Source: Echinostoma caproni (lineage: Eukaryota > Platyhelminthes > Trematoda > Plagiorchiida > Echinostomatidae). From it: a stretch of 10,445 nt of DNA. The stretch spans positions 10,953 through 21,397 of the forward strand of contig UZAN01049845.1 of the NCBI GenBank assembly GCA_900618425.1. Direction: 5' to 3'. Each line of letters starts with the position of its first letter. The first letter of the stretch is position 1. This document shows, piece after piece, positions 1 through 6,760 of the stretch. The position numbers and the translations under genes are program-made. Below the pieces are notes generated by a model, which was not told where the DNA came from, did not search any database, and was given only the letters and a program-made list of their open reading frames with translations.

Positions 1-563
1 TGTTGCACATTTATCACCGTTATCAACTAATCCAAATTTTGTGAGTTCGCCGGTGGTATATAGACTGGTTTTTGCCGTCTTAATCCAAACAGTGCGAAGC
101 AAGTTGGGTTAGGAAAACCGTTTTGACAAAAAAGTCCTTCCACGATTTTCTGGTGAGCGGAATACTACCAGCTTGCCCTAGTTCCAGAATACCTAATGTA
201 TTCTTCCGACGTGCAATGCAAAAGGCTTCATTCAGGAGCTAAAGAAATAGGCGATCGGATTTGAAAGTGGTGGAAATGTAAAACACCGCAAGAATGGTCG
301 TGATTTTCAAGTTTCTATTTAAACCAACTGGTATGTGCTGCTAGACCTTAGATGATATGGCCACATTTTGTGCATAGTCTTTTACGTTTACTCCCCTCCC
401 GTGTGTAATTTACTCACAACACCACTTTTCGTTGATTTCAGTTATGATCCCAATACTCTACCTAGTATTTTCATAAGTGCTACAGGAAACTGCTCTGTTG
501 ATTTGACACTCAACGTTGAACTATGTCGGCTACTGAACTAAATCTGAGTATCTCTACTTTCAG
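1..563. other. Upstream non-coding region of cyclin H
   Basis: No coding region is supported here. The stretch ends in a pyrimidine-rich splice acceptor immediately before the first cyclin H exon. Reading back from that exon in its own frame, a TGA stop occurs at 534-536 with no ATG in between, so the exon cannot simply extend upstream to a start codon. A second acceptor-like TTTCAG ends at 441 and is followed by a short ATG frame (444-464) that reaches a weak GTATTT donor in phase 0. That is the only local alternative first exon I could find. No promoter element can be defined. Confidence 0.5.
545..563 (+). promoter_or_regulatory. Splice acceptor of the first cyclin H exon; candidate spliced-leader trans-splice site
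   Basis: A pyrimidine-rich run ending in TTTCAG sits directly before the phase-0 exon whose first codon is GCC. In flatworms a spliced leader ending in AUG can be trans-spliced to such sites and has been reported to supply the initiating methionine. Here an added ATG would give M-AYATSTQ, in frame and at the position where cyclin H normally starts. An ordinary cis-spliced upstream exon remains possible. Confidence 0.55.
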
Positions 564-824
564 GCCTATGCAACAAGCACACAGCTGTATAACTGGTATT
601 TCAGCCCGGCAGATGTAGCTGCCCAACGTCAGGAATGTAATGCTGTAGCGCGCAAACGTCTTGTACAAGCAGCTGCGCAAAAAGCAGAATCTGACGAATA
701 CGTAAACGACGAGGATAAGCTAGTTGCTCTCGATCCGGATGAAGAATTCAACATTGTAAAGCGATACATCTATCTCATGAGAGCATTGTGCGAGAAGTTT
801 ACCAACCCGAAATTGCCGGATGAA
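564..824 (+). CDS. CCNH: Cyclin H exon A (N-terminal helix and start of cyclin box 1)
   Basis: This exon of 261 bp encodes 87 residues, beginning AYATSTQLYNWYFSP and ending FTNPKLPDE. It is flanked by a TCTCTACTTTCAG acceptor and a GAA|GTGAGT donor. Human cyclin H begins with Met then Tyr and a similar Ser/Gln/Trp pattern, so only about one residue, the methionine, is missing at the start. The exon covers the N-terminal helix, which in cyclin H packs against the cyclin folds and matters for CDK7 activation. It continues to the EEFNIVKRYIYLMRALCEKF helix that opens the first cyclin box. Confidence 0.9.
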
Positions 825-3800
825 GTGAGTTTTTGCTGGCAGTGTGCGCGTATTTTACATCGACATTCAATTCTTGCATACGTGTTTTGCAATGCGTTTG
901 TCCTTTGAAACCAGTGAACCGTTTTTGTCATCACCAGAGTCGTAATTTTCTGTTATCTTTTCGCATCACACTTGTGAGCCTAAGGAATAACTAATCTCTG
1001 GATTAAGCCAAACACGTTTTTTCAGTAATTTTTGGACATAGTCCTGGCGGAATCTCTCTGGAGCTGTCTACATTATCCCCTTGATTGAGAATAGTTTACG
1101 TTCCTGATGTTATCAGTATCTCTAGATCATTGGTATCTCATCCTTCGTTATTCTGTATATTTTCAAGTCAAAACTACACCTTATTTTGCATTACTTTGTA
1201 TCCCAACCACCCATTTTCAGTTGTTTTTGTTGTTGCTGCCTTGGCACCAAGCTTGGTTCCTCACAGAAAAATCGCATGGGAGCAACCGTAAAAAATGGAA
1301 TTGAAATTATCGGACGCGGGATAATAGGGTGATACAAACTATTCAAGCGGACTTCTGATTGGAAAACCCAACCGGTTAACCTTGGTAACCCAATAGATTG
1401 GCTAGACATGAAATGATGGAGTTATGATACGTGATAGTGTGGGTATACAACAACCTAAATTTGTTACGTGCCACTGATGTGAAAATGAAACAAAGAAAGG
1501 TGTGTGTGGAGAGGATTGGAATTATCAGACAGTATAGTTTTACTCAATCAATTAAAATAGTCTTTGATCAAAGCGACCTCATTGGCTATCCAATGAGGAG
1601 AAAATTACTACTGCGCAATAAATCTATCAAGTACTTATTTTCGGTAGGCATGTTAAAAGCCTAGCAAGATAAGAATTCTGTTTGCTGTTAAATGTAATTG
1701 TGTTGTTGATCACGTGTTGAATGAAGCAAAAGTCATCCATAACAAAGCAGTGTGATCTTGGCCTGATGGTAACCTCGCTAAATTATCGCCCCGGAGTACG
1801 TGTTTTCAAATCCCACCACCTAACCCCCCCATTTTATGTTGTATGGCAGCTCGTTAGTTGGCTGCTTCATCCTTCCTGAATATTGTGTCTTTATAAATTC
1901 AACAAGAGGAAGTGAAAATGATAAAGAATGTTCCCCAACCTTTAGCGACCCAGAAAACTAGGCGAGTCGTAAATTTGGTCATCTAGGTTATGTCTATGTG
2001 ATTGTGTCTATTGAGTTCGTCGTTTGGGCTTACGCCCAGAAGAGAATGGGCGATTTCCATGCGCATCTCACAACTCCACACTGGTGTAAGCCATTAACCT
2101 ATTAGCACAAATCCTACTGTGGTTGCTTAACTTCACTTGTTATTGTTACATTCATCGGTTTTTGACTGGTCGCACACACACAGTGAGAGAAAAATGTTTT
2201 CACTAATCGTCAGTAGCTTTTCCAGCCCGGTTGTTTAATCTCATTTTGAATATCCGGGTCCCGTCAACTGGTTGACCTGTCGCAATAGTTAACAATCGCG
2301 GATACCGGGTTTCTAGCCAATTTTTGTCCTGCACAGCGCAACTGGGTCTGCGAGTGCAGAGAAATCTCTGGTCATAAATTCCAGAACCGGGAGGTATTGG
2401 GTCTAGTTGCCAATTTCTCTCGAATTCCGTGGAATTCCGTCTAAGTCCTATTCAGTAGAAGCAAATGACAATTTTCCGCTTGTTGTCATTGTTTGATATA
2501 CTAACCTTTTCGTTGTGCGCCATCCTATGCATGTTTACCGCCAATCTTCACAAGATGAAAAAAACGGTATCACAGTTACATGTTTCTTCTACCAGTTGCA
2601 CGAGAATTATTATTAGTTATTATTATTATTGTCATCGTTATTATTTCCCATTTTAGGTTTTTGGATTCGCAGTCACCTATCTCAAACGATTTTATTTGCA
2701 TCATTCAGTGATGGATTTCTATCCCCGTGAGATGATGCTTACCTGTTTGTATATGGCCTGTAAAGCAGCCGATTTCCCGATCGGGATCCAAACATTCACT
2801 TCTCACATTCCCCGCAATCAAGATCGCTACAGTTATTTTATTCTCAATTCGGAGTTGTTCCTGCTTGAATCCCTCAGTTACGATTTGTGGGTATTCACAC
2901 CCTACCGGCCATTGACCGGACTAATCATGGATTTGGTTGCTTATCAGGTCAGTTGACGAATTTCTTGATGTTCTGTTGGAATCTCGGTGATTCGCTTTCA
3001 GTGTTCAGGAGGAGGAGCAGGACGGGGCTAGCAATGATGGACATATACTGGTGCAGATCGCGAGAATATATATTCTGTGTTCAAATTGATGCACTCTAGT
3101 TTCCGTTACATTTACACACACCGTTGAACTCATTCACAGTGCAGGAGATAATCGCGTAAAAGTGAAGTATTCTTTTGATCAACGGCATAAAACTATCGTC
3201 TGAATCCATTCGTACAGTACCAAATTACTTCCTGTAAATGGAATAGTCCAAGTTGCATTATTACCTGACATCTTCATATAAATGTTCCTTACAAGTTATC
3301 ACATTGTAAACATAAACCACAGGATGTTGTCGCCAGCATAATATTATTATTGTATTTCACAAATGTCTAAATCCAGACTGTGTGCCAAATAGATCACGGT
3401 ACAACAATCCTTATATCAAAGAAATCGATCCATGATTTACTCGTTATCGAAATGCTTCCCGGTTTCCCAGACAAAAGTGGGTGAATTTTCTTGAGGGATT
3501 CCTAATTTTCAATGTTCTTCAATGGGCTTAAAATGATAGCATTTTTAGTTTTTGATAAACGTGCTAGAGAGCGCAGGGTGTCCCATTTGATCTTGGTAGG
3601 GTGCGGGAAAATATTGAATGGTCTCCCACCCTGAGATAAAAACTACTGACTCCTTGGCATTCACAGAATCGAAGGGATATTTATGAGATTGTACACTTTT
3701 GTGTTCTTGGGACGCTCGCAAAAATTCTCGTATTTTCCCGTCAATTTCAACCATGAATAATAGAAGTGAAGTGTTCATGCTTGTTTAGTAAGTATGTCCC

Positions 3801-5156
3801 GTGTTAGGACAGTGATATCCCTTTTCGAATGTTTCTCAAACTCATCTTCGGGTTGGAATAGGCAGCCGAGGTCACATCATCTTTCTCATCGATATCTTGG
3901 ATATTCTCAGGATACGTTTTCCCAAGATTGGACACCTTCGATCTCACATTGTCGACCGTATTTGAAACCGTAGTCACATGACTGCCGGAAGATGATTCCC
4001 GTCGGAGGCAAGGATGGACCAGTAGCTTGTTTGTGCATCGTTGTCCGAACATGGATTGTAGCTTTGATTGAAGTTCCACTGTCCTAATTCACTAGCAAAT
4101 TAAAAATGGGGTTCACGAGTGACATTGCGTGTTCAAACAATAAGTCAACATCAATATTCGTTGTACCTCGGTATTCATTCGAACGTCCTGAGTGTTTATC
4201 GAGGTCACAGTTATTGTCTTATGTATACTGTACAAAGAACACCATGTTATGCAGTACGTGAACAGTAGTATTCATCTAAGCTCCAAATTACTCGATTGAG
4301 CACAGTATGGTGCAGTTAACTCCTAATATTGGCATGAATTGCAAGTACCCATGTAGTTATTTTTTCCTTTTGTCTTATTTTCTCATTTGTAATTCATGCT
4401 GATCACTTGGAATAAACTGCGACTATTTTTATTTTGCCCATTGAAAAGGATCGGCTTTGCAATGGTAAATAGTCATCATAGAAATGTACTGGCTGCTCAG
4501 TTCTCCTGCATATTCCACATCATTTCGTTATTCTGCAGAAACGACTTCATCAGAACCGGAACGGTACTGATGTCAGTTTAAATGAAATAGAGCTTGTTAA
4601 CGAATTGCGCAAAGAGGGGACCGAACTGATCAATCTGTGGTATCAAACTGATTTGTGCCTCACCGTACACCCGAGTCAGTTCGCTTTGGCTGTCCTCGTC
4701 GAGTTGGGCCGCACACGGCCGCACCTCGATGTGGAAGTGTTTGTACGCGATGAACTGTGTGGTTGTGATCCGATGCAGAAACCGAAGAAGCCGTCTGTCA
4801 CCAGTTCAAATGGGCAAGACACAGAAGACGAGGATGATTTCGAGGATGACGATGCATTGGGTTCGGGGTCGCGACGCCCAGGAATTAAGGCTGACAGAAC
4901 GCAGAAACGAAGCGCATCGCCGACAACACAAAAGTCCGATCCGATACCACCAGACGAGCGCTGGAAACAACTATCCGAGCGTTTGGATCATATTCGATCT
5001 ATGGTGAATGAATTTGACTTTGTGTACAGTTTACAACCGGTAACCGACGAAGAGGCTAAGCTGGAAAAGTGTCGCAATCCGTTGTACAACTTGGATTCTG
5101 ATGAGTATAAAGAAGCGAAATCCAAAGCGGACAGTTTGCTGGCTACTTTGGAATGA
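564..5156 (+). CDS. CCNH: Cyclin H, CDK-activating kinase / TFIIH subunit (join 564-824, 2657-2947, 4539-5156)
   Basis: Cyclin H binds CDK7 and, with MAT1, forms the nuclear CDK-activating kinase. That complex phosphorylates cell-cycle CDKs and, as part of TFIIH, the RNA polymerase II tail. The three exons translate to 389 residues in one frame with both introns in phase 0. Similarity to remembered human cyclin H is clear along the length: an N-terminal YATSTQLYNWYFSP segment, the first cyclin box with YLKRFYLHHSVMDFYP and MLTCLYMACK, the NPYRPF-like TPYRPLTGLIMDL, and the second cyclin fold with LTVHPSQFALAVLVEL. Human cyclin H is 323 residues; the excess is mainly a charged insert in exon 3. 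The start codon is not encoded in the first visible exon. The stop is TGA at 5154-5156. The cyclin H family call is confident. The exon edges are inferred from splice consensus and continuity of similarity, and no transcript was available. Confidence 0.92.
1750..1825 (+). mobile_element. tRNA-derived SINE-like head
   Basis: A TGGCCTGATGG motif at about 1759-1769 resembles an RNA polymerase III A box. GTTTTCAAATCCC at about 1801-1813 resembles a B box (about 8 of 11 positions). The 40-45 bp spacing is what a tRNA gene or tRNA-derived SINE would have. The intervening sequence does not fold as an obvious cloverleaf and no anticodon can be assigned, so a functional tRNA is unlikely. The tail after the B box (CCACC, then CCCCCC) is not recognised. 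Element boundaries and target-site duplications were not established. Confidence 0.45.
2250..2440. repeat. Palindrome-rich intronic patch
   Basis: Several short symmetric elements cluster here. There is a perfect inverted repeat GTCAAC-TG-GTTGAC at 2263-2276, a CTGCAC/GTGCAG pair at 2329-2334 and 2354-2359, AGAGA-AA-TCTCT at 2358-2369, a repeated CCGGGT at 2254 and 2305, and two GAATTCCGT copies at 2422 and 2432. The patch could be part of an old transposable element, but no family is recognised and no terminal repeats were found. Confidence 0.35.
2606..2646 (+). repeat. Interrupted ATT/TTA microsatellite
   Basis: The stretch is dominated by ATT units, interrupted by an AG and by GTCATCG. 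It lies about 10 bp upstream of the exon B acceptor, where it forms the T-rich part of the acceptor region, so length variation here could influence splicing efficiency. Confidence 0.8.
2657..2947 (+). CDS. CCNH: Cyclin H exon B (core of cyclin box 1)
   Basis: This exon of 291 bp encodes 97 residues, from VFGFAVTYLKRFYL to LIMDLVAYQ. It lies between a TTTTAG acceptor (AG at 2655-2656) and a CAG|GTCAGT donor (GT at 2948-2949). It holds the most conserved part of the family: the YLKRFYL helix with the cyclin-box lysine, then HHSVMDFYPREMMLTC and LYMACKAADF. The last motif corresponds to CKVDEF in human cyclin H, so the acidic position usually filled by Glu appears to be Asp here. The ESLSYDLWVFTPYRPLTG segment marks the transition to the second cyclin fold. 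Confidence 0.93.
3545..3778 (-). other. Second antisense open frame in cyclin H intron 2
   Basis: This ATG-initiated - strand frame of 77 codons starts 25 bp after the stop of the preceding antisense frame and is shifted relative to it. It translates to a mixed-composition peptide with a hydrophobic start (MNTSLLLFMVEIDG). No family is recognised and no AATAAA is visible just beyond its end on that strand. It may be chance, or the continuation of a decayed antisense gene. Confidence 0.18.
3804..4079 (-). other. Unassigned antisense open frame in cyclin H intron 2
   Basis: This - strand frame is open for about 91 codons and ends in TAA. Its only upstream starter is a GTG; the first internal ATG lies about 10 codons in. 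The translation is hydrophilic and serine-rich, with stretches such as SNTVDNVRSKVSNLG and ENIQDIDEKDDVTSAAY, giving it a protein-like, probably disordered character. A GTGAATTAG sequence just upstream on the same strand could be a splice acceptor, making this a candidate terminal exon. I recognise no family, and a chance frame of this length is entirely possible. Confidence 0.25.
4539..5156 (+). CDS. CCNH: Cyclin H exon C (second cyclin fold, charged insert, C-terminal helix, stop)
   Basis: This terminal exon of 618 bp encodes 205 residues plus TGA. It starts KRLHQNRNGTDVSL after a TTCTGCAG acceptor. The second cyclin fold is recognisable from ELRKEGTELINLWYQTDL and VHPSQFALAVLVELGRTRP. A region of about 60 residues (roughly 4760-4950) follows: first acidic (DTEDEDDFEDDD), then basic and serine-rich with an SASP motif. 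Similarity resumes at ERWKQLSERLDHIRSMV and EEAKLEKCRNPL, matching the last helices of human cyclin H. The tail (SDEYKEAKSKADSLLATLE) is charged and probably helical. Confidence 0.9.
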   Translation, partial: KRLHQNRNGTDVSLNEIELVNELRKEGTELINLWYQTDLCLTVHPSQFALAVLVELGRTRPHLDVEVFVRDELCGCDPMQKPKKPSVTSSNGQDTEDEDDFEDDDALGSGSRRPGIKADRTQKRSASPTTQKSDPIPPDERWKQLSERLDHIRSMVNEFDFVYSLQPVTDEEAKLEKCRNPLYNLDSDEYKEAKSKADSLLATLE

Positions 5157-5184
5157 TGATATTCACCGAAAATGGCCATCTTGT

Positions 5185-5190
5185 AATATA
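5185..5190 (+). terminator. Candidate cyclin H polyadenylation signal (AATATA variant)
   Basis: AATATA lies 29 bp after the cyclin H stop codon. It is a known but weaker variant of AATAAA. If used, the 3' UTR would be very short. The next canonical AATAAA is at 6016-6021, about 860 bp after the stop, and is an alternative. Confidence 0.3.
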
Positions 5191-6015
5191 TTTATCACTT
5201 ATCGATTCTGCCTTCTCTCGCACTTTTGATTCAACGGTTATCTCTCACTGCTTCGGTGGTCGTAGTTTCAAAATATCTGTATTCCAACGAAATTAATATG
5301 ATGTTTATCGAAAATATTTCTAATAACTAATTCCCAACAATGCGTTTGTATTTTTTGAGGCTCTATGTAAAGACAAAGAGGTCTCATTTGCTCGATATTG
5401 TAGTGAATCTGAGTAAAACAACTGGATTTCAAGCGATATCCGAATCACCATGTTTGATTCAGTTCCTCATTTCATCTCTTGTCAGGCTTACAGAAGTTTT
5501 GATCCGCGAGTTTGAGCCTCTGAACTGCATCTCGCATCGTGTGAAAATCTGACCTTGAAACACCGACTTGACGGTTACCTTATAGTGCATTGCGTATCAA
5601 GCAAGGCAGGTGGTAACTGGAAAACTGCCGCGATGTCCCAATTTTTTTGTAGTGCTGTTTTATTTGCCCGATTTCCCTTTATTTTTCAAAGTTTGGTCAC
5701 CAATCTGATACTGAGAAGTCGAGAATGTGATAATTATAACAATAGGACGATACGCTTGTTTTTGTTCATATCTTCAACGCAGTTTCCCTTTTGTGCTTGT
5801 GTATTTGTTAGACAAGTACTCACAGATATAATGACTAACCAGCTGACGCTATGTGTAATCTCTAGTGCCCCAAACAACATTTGAGATGGACCAACAGAGA
5901 CCAGTGCTGTTGTTGACTTCTTGATAACTTTTCATTGTTGACAGTTTGTCATTTGCTGATTACGCCTAAAGATGTTTCATATGAATCAATCATGGGTTCT
6001 GGAACTTCGCTCTCC

Positions 6016-6021
6016 AATAAA
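6016..6021 (+). terminator. Canonical AATAAA, possible distal poly(A) signal of cyclin H
   Basis: This is the first canonical AATAAA on the + strand after the cyclin H stop codon. It would imply a 3' UTR of about 0.9 kb. Hexamers of this kind also arise by chance in AT-rich DNA, so the assignment is tentative. Confidence 0.35.
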
Positions 6022-6721
6022 TCTGGGAGCCTTGTTGTGGACTGGTACAGGTCGAGCAAAATGCTTGTCGTGAGCGTTTGAGGTCCGCTAGTGATTAAGG
6101 TAAGCTATTTCTAACACTCAGATCCAACTTCTTACATACCATGAGCCAGTTTAATACCTCGTATCTTTCATCGAAACTTTACACATCGAAAGACAATCGT
6201 ACTTGTTCACCTGACTAACACCTGTGGTGAACAGTAAAGATGAAGGTTTAAATTAGCTGATTGGATTTCCGTCCGTAGTCCTTCACTCGCGTTGGGGCTC
6301 CTGATCCATTGCACGTATAATGCACAGAAGAGTGGATTGTATCGGTTCATTTCATTGGGTTGCAGTTTCTATAGCGTTCTGGTTGCAGGTTTCAACACAT
6401 ATATAGAAGTACTGAGCATATATGGGGAACCCATTGTTCTCCATCTCACTGGATCATTTGCGTTAAGCTTACCCACCTTTTCTACCAAGGTTGACGCTTG
6501 AATTTACTTGTCCCTGAAAGGAACCACACATTCGATTGGTTTCTCACAGCCAATCTGACCCTAGAATAGCGAAAATGGTGATTGCGGTTATTATTAAATC
6601 CTCCAATGTTCACTTAAAGATAGGGATGATGCAGCTCATCAACAAATAATCGTCACGTGGTGGTATCACTTGATATTGTTCAATAAATTTTGAATTCCTG
6701 TCGCATTTCTCGACATATGAT

Positions 6722-6746
6722 GTTTCACTCTGCCCTTCTACATTAG
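6722..6746 (+). promoter_or_regulatory. Splice-acceptor-like tract just upstream of the receptor ATG
   Basis: A pyrimidine-rich stretch, TTTCACTCTGCCCTTCTACATTAG, ends in AG at 6745-6746, leaving 14 bp before the first in-frame ATG at 6761. It could receive a 5' UTR exon ending at the AAG|GTAAGC donor near 6100 (an intron of about 647 bp) or a trans-spliced leader. In the former case the joined frame meets a TAA just before the junction, so the exon would be non-coding and ATG 6761 would remain the start. Confidence 0.5.
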
Positions 6747-6760
6747 TGTCCATTATTATC

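Larger units (their letters stand above)
825..2656 (+). other. Cyclin H intron 1 (1832 bp)
   Basis: This is a phase-0 GT-AG intron opening with GTGAGT and closing with TTTTAG. The short open frames within it show no family resemblance and no consistent splice context. It contains a SINE-like tRNA-derived segment at about 1750-1825, a palindrome-rich patch at about 2250-2440 and an ATT microsatellite at 2606-2646 just before the acceptor. The 3' end therefore has a T-rich ATT tract with only a short pyrimidine run (TTTCCCATTTTAG). Confidence 0.85.
2948..4538 (+). other. Cyclin H intron 2 (1591 bp)
   Basis: This is a phase-0 GT-AG intron opening with GTCAGT and closing with TTCTGCAG. Similarity to human cyclin H passes from VAYQ to KRLHQ with no missing block, so no further exon is needed inside it. 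The + strand shows nothing coding. The - strand carries two consecutive open frames (3804-4079 and 3545-3778), listed separately. An AATAAA at about 4411 has no evident associated gene. Confidence 0.8.
5157..6760 (+). other. Intergenic region between cyclin H and the receptor gene
   Basis: This holds the cyclin H 3' UTR and the receptor's upstream region. Open frames at 5340-5552, 5555-5884 and 6292-6501 lack family resemblance and plausible composition and are not called. Canonical AATAAA hexamers occur at 6016-6021 and 6682-6687. A strong donor-like AAG|GTAAGC (GT at 6100) and an acceptor-like tract ending at 6746 may bound a 5' UTR intron of the receptor gene. Nothing else was recognised. 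Confidence 0.6.

Noticed and set aside
523..648. ATG at 523 reading through the cyclin H acceptor
   Set aside because: It is in a different frame from the conserved cyclin H sequence and meets a TAG before any similarity.
1246..1257. Perfect 12-bp palindrome ACCAAGCTTGGT
   Set aside because: A single 12-bp palindrome is expected by chance at this scale, and nothing nearby gives it a role.
1085..1664. Overlapping open frames at 1085-1291, 1107-1304, 1191-1409 and 1431-1664 in intron 1
   Set aside because: They are short, overlap one another on both strands, and show no family resemblance or splice context.
1750..1825. A functional tRNA gene
   Set aside because: Box motifs are present, but no anticodon stem or acceptor stem pairing could be drawn. 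A SINE-type derivative fits better.
4729..5179. Frames at 4729-5007 (+) and 4988-5179 (-) over cyclin H exon C
   Set aside because: They are shadows of the real exon in other frames.
5340..5884. Open frames downstream of cyclin H (5340-5552 and 5555-5884)
   Set aside because: Composition looks random, with no motif and no splice sites. They are probably 3' UTR or intergenic sequence.
6746..6760. GTG start extending the receptor by five residues
   Set aside because: Non-ATG starts are rare in animals, and the G of this GTG is the last base of a good splice acceptor. The in-frame ATG at 6761 is preferred.
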